Positions 1-5,376 of a stretch of DNA of 6,824 bases are shown piece after piece. Under the pieces are notes generated by a model. That model saw only the letters and a list, made by a program, of their open reading frames with translations, searched no databases and had not been told where the DNA came from. Both the position numbers and the translations under genes were made by a program. The stretch's first letter is position 1. Each line of letters starts with the position of its first letter. The stretch is from Pyramidobacter sp. (GTDB lineage: Bacteria > Synergistota > Synergistia > Synergistales > Dethiosulfovibrionaceae), in assembly GCA_016286835.1 (NCBI GenBank), contig JAEEUD010000103.1:1-6824 (forward strand), given 5' to 3'.

Positions 1-1076
1 CAGTCGCTGCCAATGGTCGTGGCGGGCACGTCTGCGGCGATCTTGCCTTTCCAATAGATGCGGTAGTGGTCGCCTTCTTCGGTGCGGCCGATCTCGGTGG
101 CGTCAAGGCCCCATTTCTCGGCAATGCGGAACACCTCGGGCATTTTGGCGTCTTCGACGATGAGCAACATACGCTCCTGAGATTCCGAAAGAGCGATCTC
201 CCAGGGCTCCATGCCCTCGGCACGCAGCGGCACCTTGTCGAAGTCGATCGTCATGCCGACGCCGCTCTTGGCGGCGACTTCGGAGGACGACGAGAGGATG
301 CCTGCCGCACCCATATCCTGCATCGAGACGAACAGTCCTGCGTCGCGCATTTCCAGGCATGCCTCGGTGAGCAGCTTTTCGACGAACGGGTCACCGATCT
401 GGATCGAGGGGCGGCTTTCTTTGGTGTTGTCTTTAAGCTCTGTGGAAGCGAACGCGGCGCCGGCTATGCCGTCGCGTCCGGTCTTTGAACCGAGGATCAC
501 GACCGCTTGTCCCGGACGCGCCGTCTGCGAGCTGACGATCTTATCCACCTTGACGGTGCCGATGTTCATCGCGTTGACGAGCGGGTTGCCTTCGTAGGTC
601 GGATCATAATACGTCTTGCCGCCGATGGTCGGCACGCCGATGCAGTTGCCGTAACCGCCGACGCCCTTGACTACACCGTCATGGACGGGCGAAGCGGGCG
701 AACCGAAGAACAGACCGTCGAGCGAGGCGACGGGACGCGCACCGAGCGCGATGATGTCGCGGATGATACCTCCCACACCGGTCGCCGCGCCCTGATACGG
801 TGCAACAGCGGAAGGATGATTGTGGCTTTCCACTTTGAAAGCGATGCCCACACCGGCGCCGCCGTCGATGATGCCGGCGTTCTCGCCGGGACCGAGGACG
901 ACATACTTGCCTTCCTTAGGCAGCTTTTTCAGCAGCGGACGCGTTGATTTGTAGCTGCAATGCTCCGACCACATCACGCCCATGATCCGCAGTTCCAGAT
1001 CGTTAGGCTCGCGGCCGAGCGTCTCTTTCAGCGAAAGGTATTCGGACTCGCGGAGTCCTGCGTCTTTATAGTTCAT
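1..1076 (-). CDS. purL: PurL, FGAM synthase large (synthetase) subunit, N-terminal part, cut by window edge
   Basis: PurL is the ATP-using subunit of FGAM synthase (EC 6.3.5.3). It converts FGAR plus ammonia to FGAM in the cytoplasm, with PurQ and PurS as partners. The open frame gives 358 residues plus two bases before the left edge, about half of the roughly 740 residues usual for small-type PurL. Visible family motifs are WSEHCSYK (36-43, with the conserved His39), KVESHNHPSA (81-90, ATP/metal site), GAATGVGGIIRD (96-107), GDPFVEK (228-234) and QDMGAAG (253-259). Together they cover the first AIRS-type N domain and much of the first C domain. Short PurL lacks the N-terminal and glutaminase domains of the large enzyme, which fits the separate purS and purQ here. 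The ATG at 1076-1074 follows AGGAGG (1091-1086) by 9 nt. It shares one base with the purQ stop (TGATG), so translation is probably coupled. No internal stop or frameshift is seen. Confidence 0.97.
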   Translation of the reverse strand, partial: MNYKDAGLRESEYLSLKETLGREPNDLELRIMGVMWSEHCSYKSTRPLLKKLPKEGKYVVLGPGENAGIIDGGAGVGIAFKVESHNHPSAVAPYQGAATGVGGIIRDIIALGARPVASLDGLFFGSPASPVHDGVVKGVGGYGNCIGVPTIGGKTYYDPTYEGNPLVNAMNIGTVKVDKIVSSQTARPGQAVVILGSKTGRDGIAGAAFASTELKDNTKESRPSIQIGDPFVEKLLTEACLEMRDAGLFVSMQDMGAAGILSSSSEVAAKSGVGMTIDFDKVPLRAEGMEPWEIALSESQERMLLIVEDAKMPEVFRIAEKWGLDATEIGRTEEGDHYRIYWKGKIAADVPATTIGSD

Positions 1077-1780
1077 CAGCGAAGTCCTCCTTCAAGCCAT
1101 TTTTTCACGGAAGTCCAGAATTTGGCGCCGTCGTCACCGCCGAGCAGCTTCTCACTGTAACGCTCGGGATGGGGCATGAGGCCAAGCACGTTGCCGCGCT
1201 CGTTGACGATGCCGGCGATGTTGTTGAGCGCTCCGTTCGGGTTGCTCTCGGGGGTGATGTTGCCGCCGGCGTCGCAGTAGCGGAAGGCCACGCGTCCTTC
1301 GCCTTCAAGGCGTTTCAGTCCTTCAGCGTCGATGAAATAACGCCCTTCGCCGTGCGCGATCGGGATCGTGACGACTTCGCCCTTTACGTAGTCCAGCGTG
1401 AAGGGCAGGTCGTTGCGCTCCACGCGGAGCGTCACAGGCTTGCAGACGAAATGCTGGCAGTCGTTGGCCATCAGTGCGCCGGGCAGCAGGCGGCTCTCGG
1501 TGAGGATCTGGAAACCGTTGCAGATGCCCAGCACGAGCCCGCCCTTGTTGGCAAAATCGATCACGGCGTTCATGATCGCAGAGTTTGCCGCCATCGCGCC
1601 ACAGCGCAGATAATCGCCGTAGGAGAACCCGCCGGGCAGGATCACCAGATCCGTACCCGCCGGCAGAACACTGTCCTTATGCCAGACCGTATAAGACGAG
1701 CAGCCTGCGAGTGCGCCGGCCGCCTTGACGGCGTCCTGATCGCAGTTGCTGCCGGGAAAAACGACGACCGCGGTTTTCAT
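1076..1780 (-). CDS. purQ: PurQ, FGAM synthase glutaminase subunit
   Basis: This 234-residue protein is the class I glutamine amidotransferase subunit of FGAM synthase. It hydrolyses glutamine and passes ammonia to PurL. The N-terminus ([10 protein letters not shown], 5-14) is typical of Pur[15 protein letters not shown] (48-61) is the oxyanion and family signature region. GICNGFQIL (85-93) carries the nucleophile Cys87, and PHPER (203-207) supplies His204 and Glu206 to complete the Cys-His-Glu triad. PIAHGEGR (140-147) is also typical. Length is close to the roughly 225-235 residues usual for stand-alone PurQ, so the protein looks complete. The start overlaps the purS stop as ATGA (1780-1777). 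GGAGG at 1795-1791, inside purS, lies 10 nt upstream of the ATG. The stop shares one base with the purL start. Three subunits in the order S-Q-L with overlapping ends should be made together in fixed ratio. Confidence 0.97.
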   Translation of the reverse strand: MKTAVVVFPGSNCDQDAVKAAGALAGCSSYTVWHKDSVLPAGTDLVILPGGFSYGDYLRCGAMAANSAIMNAVIDFANKGGLVLGICNGFQILTESRLLPGALMANDCQHFVCKPVTLRVERNDLPFTLDYVKGEVVTIPIAHGEGRYFIDAEGLKRLEGEGRVAFRYCDAGGNITPESNPNGALNNIAGIVNERGNVLGLMPHPERYSEKLLGGDDGAKFWTSVKKWLEGGLR

Positions 1781-2034
1781 GCGCGAGGCGCCTCCGTCTC
1801 GATTTTGAACTCTTCAATGATGTCGTTGACGAGCAGGTCGTCGCACATCTTTTCGACCTGAGCGACAGCCTCGGTCTCGCTTGCGGCTTCCACGTCAAGG
1901 TGGATGTACTTGCCCACGCGTAGATTCTTCAGGCAGCTGTAGCCCATGCCCTTCAACGAGGCGGCGACAGTCTTGCCCTGCGTGTCAAGCACGCCTTCCT
2001 TGAGAAAAACAAGCAGACGGATTCCGTAAGTCAT
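1777..2034 (-). CDS. purS: PurS, FGAM synthase bridging subunit
   Basis: PurS is a small, non-catalytic protein that dimerises and holds PurQ against PurL so that ammonia can pass between them. From the ATG at 2034 it is 85 residues, the usual PurS length (80-85). The sequence matches the family: a first beta strand with LKEGVLDTQGKTV (10-22), then a glycine-containing turn (KGMGY), a strand with GKYIHLDVE, and a final helix rich in acidic residues ending in LLVNDIIEEFKIE. The ATG is preceded by AAGAGG (2049-2044) with 9 nt spacing. The open frame continues upstream to a GTG at 2067, but that start has no ribosome site and would add 11 residues not expected in PurS. PurS is the first gene of the purSQL run and lies about 110 nt downstream of a predicted promoter. 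The stop overlaps purQ by 4 nt. Confidence 0.95.
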   Translation of the reverse strand: MTYGIRLLVFLKEGVLDTQGKTVAASLKGMGYSCLKNLRVGKYIHLDVEAASETEAVAQVEKMCDDLLVNDIIEEFKIETEAPRA

Positions 2035-2043
2035 CGTTTCTAA

Positions 2044-2049
2044 CCTCTT
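2044..2049 (-). promoter_or_regulatory. Ribosome binding site fixing the purS start
   Basis: On the minus strand AAGAGG lies 9 nt before the ATG at 2034. No comparable site precedes the upstream in-frame GTG at 2067. This site is the main reason for choosing the 85-residue PurS. Confidence 0.75.
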
Positions 2050-2077
2050 TCTAACGAAATTTTGCACAGAGAATATG

Positions 2078-2122
2078 CCGTCTTCCGGAAACGCTTTTCA
2101 GACATGTGCCGGCGGAAAACGG
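2078..2122 (-). promoter_or_regulatory. Predicted stem-loop in the purS leader RNA
   Basis: In the minus-strand transcript CCGUUUUCCG (2122-2113) can pair with CGGAAGACGG (2087-2078). All ten positions pair, one as G-U, around a 25-nt loop. The stem sits inside the predicted 5' untranslated region, about 43 nt before the purS start codon. It is not followed by a run of U, so it is not an ordinary intrinsic terminator. The loop side contains GCCGGC, and the 3' arm overlaps TTCCGGAA, so a competing CCGG:CCGG pairing is possible. I do not recognise a purine, PRPP or other known riboswitch in it. A function is inference; the complementarity is directly visible. Confidence 0.5.
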
Positions 2123-2151
2123 ACTTTGAAACGGCGCACAATGCTACGAAC

Positions 2152-2180
2152 ATTATTCTTCATCGAATTGTAAAAGTCAA
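2152..2180 (-). promoter_or_regulatory. Predicted promoter of purSQL
   Basis: The minus strand carries TTGACT (2180-2175), a 17-nt spacer, and AATAAT (2157-2152). Each hexamer differs from the sigma70/sigmaA consensus at one position, and the spacing is optimal. Transcription should begin near 2145, giving a leader of about 110 nt before purS. The DNA upstream of the -35 box is AT-rich. This is the best-scoring minus-strand promoter I can see ahead of purS. Confidence 0.75.
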
Positions 2181-2209
2181 TGAAATATTCTCTGTCGTTT
2201 TGATGAAAG

Positions 2210-2221
2210 AATATCGATATT
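2210..2221. repeat. 12-bp perfect AT-rich palindrome
   Basis: AATATCGATATT reads the same on both strands. It lies upstream of the purS -35 box and contains part of one AGAATAT copy. It may be a dimer-binding site for a regulator of either cluster. In DNA this AT-rich, a chance origin is also plausible. Confidence 0.3.
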
Positions 2222-2321
2222 TCGAAAAAAGATCATGAAAAACGCCGAAATGAAAGCAAGAAGTTCAATGAGCGCAAATTAAACAGGTTGCATAGAATTG
2301 AAAAGTTTTTTGCCGGAACGA

Positions 2322-2336
2322 TTTTTCGCGGAAAAA
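2322..2336. repeat. Small dyad just upstream of the lepA -35 box
   Basis: TTTTTC-GCG-GAAAAA is a perfect inverted repeat with 6-bp arms and a 3-bp centre, ending 3 bp before the predicted lepA -35 hexamer. This is where an activator or repressor dimer could sit. The regulator is unknown, and an AT-tract of this kind may also act only as an upstream promoter element. Confidence 0.3.
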
Positions 2337-2339
2337 CCT

Positions 2340-2368
2340 TTGAAGCAAAACGCAAAATCGGCTATACT
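2340..2368 (+). promoter_or_regulatory. Predicted promoter of lepA-hemW-ygiQ
   Basis: TTGAAG (2340-2345), a 17-nt spacer and TATACT (2363-2368) match the sigma70/sigmaA consensus at 4 of 6 and 5 of 6 positions with ideal spacing. Transcription should start near 2375, leaving a leader of about 46 nt before the lepA GTG. The upstream DNA is rich in A and T tracts. No other promoter is evident inside the cluster, so it probably drives all three genes. Confidence 0.7.
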
Positions 2369-2376
2369 TAGTCGAG

Positions 2377-2391
2377 CTGAAAATGTTTCAG
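2377..2391 (+). repeat. Small dyad at the start of the lepA leader
   Basis: CTGAAA-ATG-TTTCAG is a perfect inverted repeat with 6-bp arms and a 3-bp centre. It begins about two bases after the predicted transcription start of lepA. As DNA it could be an operator; as RNA it would give a small 6-bp hairpin. It has the same 6-3-6 layout as the dyad at 2322-2336, though a different sequence. Confidence 0.3.
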
Positions 2392-2406
2392 ACAGGTTTT
2401 CATCGA

Positions 2407-2411
2407 AAGGA
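2407..2411 (+). promoter_or_regulatory. Ribosome binding site fixing the lepA start
   Basis: AAGGA, within AAAGGAAG, ends 9 nt before the GTG at 2421. The longer frame beginning with TTG at 2298 starts upstream of the predicted promoter, so it could not be translated from that transcript. This favours GTG 2421. Confidence 0.75.
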
Positions 2412-2420
2412 AGATTCATT

Positions 2421-4241
2421 GTGACCGCCGATCTTCGTAAAATACGCAATTTCTCGATCATTGCCCATATCGATCACGGCAAATCGACGATCGCCGACCG
2501 TCTCCTTGAAAAGACGGGTACGGTCGAAAAGCGCAACATGAAAGAGCAGATCCTCGACAATATGGACATTGAGCGCGAGCGCGGCATCACCATCAAATCC
2601 GTGCCCGTACGCATGAACTATAAAGCCCACGATGGAGAAACGTACATTCTCAACCTGATCGACACGCCCGGTCATGTCGATTTCGGCTACGAGGTATCAC
2701 GTTCTCTGGCTGCCTGCGAGGGCGCGCTGCTGATCGTCGATTCCACACAAGGCGTGCAGGCGCAGACGCTGGCCAACGCTTATAAAGCCGTCGATCACGA
2801 CCTTGCTGTTTTGCCGGTGCTGAACAAGATCGATCTGCCTTCGGCGCGTCCCGAAGAGATCCGTCACGAGATCGAGGACGTGATCGGCATCGACGCTTCG
2901 CAGGCCGTCTGCTGCAGCGCCAAGGAGGGCACAGGGATCGAAGACATCCTTGAGCAGATCGTCACCGATATCCCCGCTCCGCATGGCAGCGACGACGCGC
3001 CTTTGCAGGCGCTGATCTTTGACGCGGTGTACGACAACTACCGCGGCATCGTCTGCTACGTACGGCTGATGAACGGAACGATCAAAGCCGGCGACGTCGT
3101 CAGGATGATGGCGACAGGCGCGACGTATACGGTGGAAGAAGTCGGCGTGTTTTCGCCGGGCTGGACGCCTGTTGATAAGCTCGGTGCGGGCGAGGTCGGT
3201 TACTTCACGGCCAGCATCAAGACGCTCGATGAAGCGCGCGTCGGCGACACGGTAACGGGGGCGGCGAATCCCGCGGAAACGGCTTTGCCGGGCTATCAGC
3301 CGGTGAAGTCGGTCGTGTACTGCGGCCTGTATCCCGTAGAGCGCGATGACTTTCCGCAGCTGCGCGACGCCTTGGAAAAACTCAAACTCAACGACGCGTC
3401 GCTGACGTATGACCCGGAAACTTCAACAGCGCTGGGCTTCGGCTTCCGCTGCGGTTTCCTCGGGCTGCTGCACATGGACATCTCACGCGAGCGGCTGGAG
3501 CGGGAATTCGACGTTCATCTCGTGGCGACGGCGCCCAATGTCGTCTATCAGGTCGTGAAAAAGACTGGCGAGGTGATCGAGGCGCACCGCCCCACGGATT
3601 TCCCTCCGGAAGGCGAGATCCAGGAAGTGCGCGAGCCGATGATCCGTCTCACCGTCTATACGCCGAAGGATTACGTCGGCAAGGTTATGCAGCTGTGCCA
3701 GGACAAGCGCGGCGTGTATCTTAATCTTGATTACATCACGCCCGAGCGCGCCCGCGTTGTCTACGACCTGCCGCTGGCGGAGTTCATCGTCGAGTTTTAC
3801 GACAAACTACAGTCGTTCACGCGCGGCTACGCGTCGCTCGATTACGAGCATATCGGCTTCCGCGCTGCAAATCTGGTGAAAGTGGATATGCTCATCAACC
3901 AGGAAGCCGTCGATGCTTTCTCGTTCATCTGCCATGCTGATGACGCGTATCACCGCGGCCACGCTTCGGCGATGAAGCTGAAAACGCTGATCCCAAATCA
4001 ACTCTTCGAGGTGCCGATCCAGGCTTCGATCGGTAAGAAGGTGATCGTGCGCACTAACGTGCGGGCGCTGCGGAAGGACGTATTGGCCAAGTGCTACGGC
4101 GGCGACGTCTCGCGAAAGAACAAACTGCTTGAGAAACAGAAGAAGGGCAAGGAACGCTTGAAGCAGATCGGCAGAGTGTCGATCCCGCCGGAGGCGTTCA
4201 TGTCGTTCCTCGACGTGACCGACGACGAGGATGGACGGTAA
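2421..4241 (+). CDS. lepA: LepA / elongation factor 4, ribosome-associated translational GTPase
   Basis: LepA (EF4) is a ribosome-dependent GTPase implicated in back-translocation, translation under stress and 30S subunit assembly. From the GTG start it is 606 residues, close to the family norm of about 600. All GTPase motifs are intact: P-loop AHIDHGKST (15-23), switch region RGITIKS (54-60), DTPGH (81-85, with catalytic His85), NKID (135-138) and SAK (166-168). By comparison with E. coli LepA, domain II follows at about 195-290, domain III at about 300-375, domain V at about 405-490, and the LepA-specific C-terminal domain after that. The last contains QASIGKK (534-540) and a basic helix with [20 protein letters not shown] (565-584), which is characteristic and separates it from EF-G and TypA. 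An extension to a TTG at 2298 adds 41 unlikely residues. The 3' end overlaps hemW by 11 nt. Confidence 0.98.
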   Translation: MTADLRKIRNFSIIAHIDHGKSTIADRLLEKTGTVEKRNMKEQILDNMDIERERGITIKSVPVRMNYKAHDGETYILNLIDTPGHVDFGYEVSRSLAACEGALLIVDSTQGVQAQTLANAYKAVDHDLAVLPVLNKIDLPSARPEEIRHEIEDVIGIDASQAVCCSAKEGTGIEDILEQIVTDIPAPHGSDDAPLQALIFDAVYDNYRGIVCYVRLMNGTIKAGDVVRMMATGATYTVEEVGVFSPGWTPVDKLGAGEVGYFTASIKTLDEARVGDTVTGAANPAETALPGYQPVKSVVYCGLYPVERDDFPQLRDALEKLKLNDASLTYDPETSTALGFGFRCGFLGLLHMDISRERLEREFDVHLVATAPNVVYQVVKKTGEVIEAHRPTDFPPEGEIQEVREPMIRLTVYTPKDYVGKVMQLCQDKRGVYLNLDYITPERARVVYDLPLAEFIVEFYDKLQSFTRGYASLDYEHIGFRAANLVKVDMLINQEAVDAFSFICHADDAYHRGHASAMKLKTLIPNQLFEVPIQASIGKKVIVRTNVRALRKDVLAKCYGGDVSRKNKLLEKQKKGKERLKQIGRVSIPPEAFMSFLDVTDDEDGR

Positions 4242-5376
4242 GCGCGAGTTTTCGCTGTACGTCCACGTTCCGTTCTGCCGCTCGAAGTGTCCGTACTGTG
4301 CTTTTTACAGTTTTCGGCCCCGTTCCGGAGAGGTTGAACGCTGGACGGATTGCATCGTGAAAGAGCTGGCGGCGATCAGACACGGTTACCTCGACGACGC
4401 GCAGCTTGCGACGGTCTATTTCGGCGGCGGCACACCGTCATATCTGCCTCTGGAACAGTGGCGCACGCTGTTCAAAGCGCTTGACGCTCTGCCGAGATCT
4501 CCCGACTGTGAGTTCACGGTCGAGGCCAACCCCGACAGCGTCAGTACGGAAAAACTGGCGCTGTGGAACGATCACGGCGTCACACGGATCAGTCTCGGTG
4601 TGCAGTCGCTTGACGATGACGAGCTGAAACGTCTGGCGCGGCCGCATACGTCGCGTCAGGCGCTGGACGCAGTCGAACTGTGTCAGCAGTCCGGCTTTCG
4701 CGTCAGTGCTGATCTGATGTTCGCCCTGCCGGGGCAGACGCTGCGAAAATGGCATAAAAGCCTGAGCGGCATCGTCAGAACAGGGGTGGGGCATATCTCC
4801 GTCTACCAGCTGACGATCGAGCCGGAGAGCTTCTGGGGGAGTCATCAGCCCGAAGGACTGCCGGACGGTTATGCGATGTATCGTTGGGCGCAGTATTATC
4901 TGCCCCGTAAGGGACTGAAACAGTACGAGATCGCCAGCTTTGCCCGCGAAGGCCGTGAGAGCAGGCACAATCTTGCCTACTGGCGGCGGACCAGCGTTCT
5001 TGCCGCTGGACCTGGCGCGTGGGGATTTCTTGACGGGCGGAGGTTCGCTCATCACAAAGATCTGGCCGCGTGGGCCGAAGCAGTGGAAAGCGGAGTTTCG
5101 CCTGTCGCCTACGAAGAGCGGCAGACGGGGACTCGCGAAGCGAGTGAAGCAGCAGTCCTTGCCCTGCGCACTGCGGAAGGGATCGATTGCAAAGCATTTG
5201 CGCGGCGCTACGGGCGGCCGTATCTTGACGCTATCGTTTCTAAGGTCCGGCAAATGCCGTCGTCTTATTTTTGCCGGACGCAGCGTGGTTTTTCGCTCAG
5301 CCCGCGCGGGATGCGCGTGGGCAACGCGATCTGGTGCGAACTGCTGGAGATCGGAGAAGGGGAGAGACAGTCATGA
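4231..5376 (+). CDS. hemW: HemW, radical SAM heme chaperone (formerly HemN-like coproporphyrinogen oxidase)
   Basis: This 381-residue protein belongs to the HemN/HemW radical SAM family. It carries the cluster motif C-x3-C-x2-C at Cys16, Cys20 and Cys23 in [11 protein letters not shown]. Further family motifs are GGGTPS (65-70), VEANPDS (97-103), RISLGVQS (119-126) and [10 protein letters not shown] (161-170). HNLAYW (246-251) fits the HNxxYW motif linked with heme binding in HemW. The short N-terminus and roughly 380-residue length fit HemW rather than the longer HemN. HemW is understood to deliver heme to membrane respiratory proteins and not to oxidise coproporphyrinogen. A C-terminal HemN_C-like region ends in [20 protein letters not shown]. 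Odd points: the usual EISNFA reads EIASFA (233-238), and the usual GPGAH reads GPGAW, with Trp264 in place of His. The start lies inside lepA (11-nt overlap). AGG directly abuts the ATG, so translation likely depends on coupling to lepA. A stop at 4216-4218 rules out any earlier start. Confidence 0.94.
   Translation: MDGKREFSLYVHVPFCRSKCPYCAFYSFRPRSGEVERWTDCIVKELAAIRHGYLDDAQLATVYFGGGTPSYLPLEQWRTLFKALDALPRSPDCEFTVEANPDSVSTEKLALWNDHGVTRISLGVQSLDDDELKRLARPHTSRQALDAVELCQQSGFRVSADLMFALPGQTLRKWHKSLSGIVRTGVGHISVYQLTIEPESFWGSHQPEGLPDGYAMYRWAQYYLPRKGLKQYEIASFAREGRESRHNLAYWRRTSVLAAGPGAWGFLDGRRFAHHKDLAAWAEAVESGVSPVAYEERQTGTREASEAAVLALRTAEGIDCKAFARRYGRPYLDAIVSKVRQMPSSYFCRTQRGFSLSPRGMRVGNAIWCELLEIGEGERQS

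Larger units (their letters stand above)
2066..2195. repeat. 11-bp inverted repeat bracketing the purS promoter
   Basis: ACAGAGAATAT (2066-2076) is the exact reverse complement of ATATTCTCTGT (2185-2195); the two arms are 108 bp apart. One arm lies in the purS leader and the other starts 4 bp upstream of the -35 hexamer, so the pair brackets the purS promoter. The inner seven bases recur as AGAATAT at 2208-2214, giving three copies in about 150 bp. The arm at 2185-2191 and the copy at 2208-2214 are oppositely oriented with 16 bp between them. These could be repressor half-sites, but no known operator is matched. Confidence 0.5.
2035..2420. other. AT-rich divergent intergenic control region between purS and lepA
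   Basis: This 386-bp stretch separates the starts of two divergent clusters and contains no supported gene. It is far more AT-rich than the flanking coding DNA (about 28% GC at 2161-2220 and about 36% at 2221-2340). It holds the purS leader and promoter at the left, the lepA promoter and leader at the right, and several short dyads. A 15-codon frame at 2235-2282 has no ribosome site and lies upstream of the lepA promoter, so I do not call it. No terminator is expected between divergent starts, and none is seen. Confidence 0.85.

Noticed and set aside
1785..1794. The palindrome GAGGCGCCTC overlapping the purQ ribosome binding site.
   Set aside because: It can fold into only 3-4 bp with a tiny loop and lies within purS codons, so a regulatory hairpin is not supported.
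1169..1861. A 230-codon plus-strand open frame opposite purQ and purS.
   Set aside because: It is antisense to two well-recognised genes, has composition typical of a shadow frame and shows no family motif. The plus-strand frames at 66-488 and 507-947 opposite purL were rejected for the same reason.
2035..2067. An 11-residue N-terminal extension of PurS from a GTG at 2067.
   Set aside because: There is no ribosome site before it, and the ATG at 2034 has AAGAGG 9 nt upstream and gives the normal PurS length.
2035..2151. A purine or PRPP riboswitch in the purS leader.
   Set aside because: The conserved core segments of the purine (xpt-pbuX type) and ykkC/PRPP riboswitches are not seen. Only a simple stem is supported.
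2235..2282. A 15-codon frame beginning ATG in the intergenic region, considered as a leader peptide.
   Set aside because: It has no ribosome site and ends upstream of the predicted lepA promoter, so it would not be in the lepA leader. Its codons show no attenuator-like run.
2301..2341. A longer imperfect inverted repeat (AAAGTTTTTT with AAAAACCTTT) upstream of the lepA -35 box.
   Set aside because: Pairing needs bulges, and the region should not be transcribed from either predicted promoter, so an RNA hairpin or terminator is unlikely. Only the inner perfect dyad at 2322-2336 is kept.
2096..2394. Direct 9-bp repeats TTTCAGACA (2096-2104 and 2386-2394) and TTCATCGAA (2159-2167 and 2399-2407).
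   Set aside because: Nine-base matches are expected at close to this frequency by chance in about 380 bp of biased DNA, and they show no consistent relation to the promoters.
2298..2420. A 41-residue N-terminal extension of LepA from a TTG at 2298.
   Set aside because: It begins upstream of the predicted promoter at 2340-2368, has no convincing ribosome site and lies in AT-rich non-coding DNA. LepA normally begins a few residues before [16 protein letters not shown] 2421 has AAGGA at the right distance.
4438..5253. A 271-codon open frame on the minus strand opposite hemW.
   Set aside because: It lies wholly within a gene with clear HemW motifs. Its translation shows no recognisable domain, and it is explained by GC-biased codon use in the real gene.
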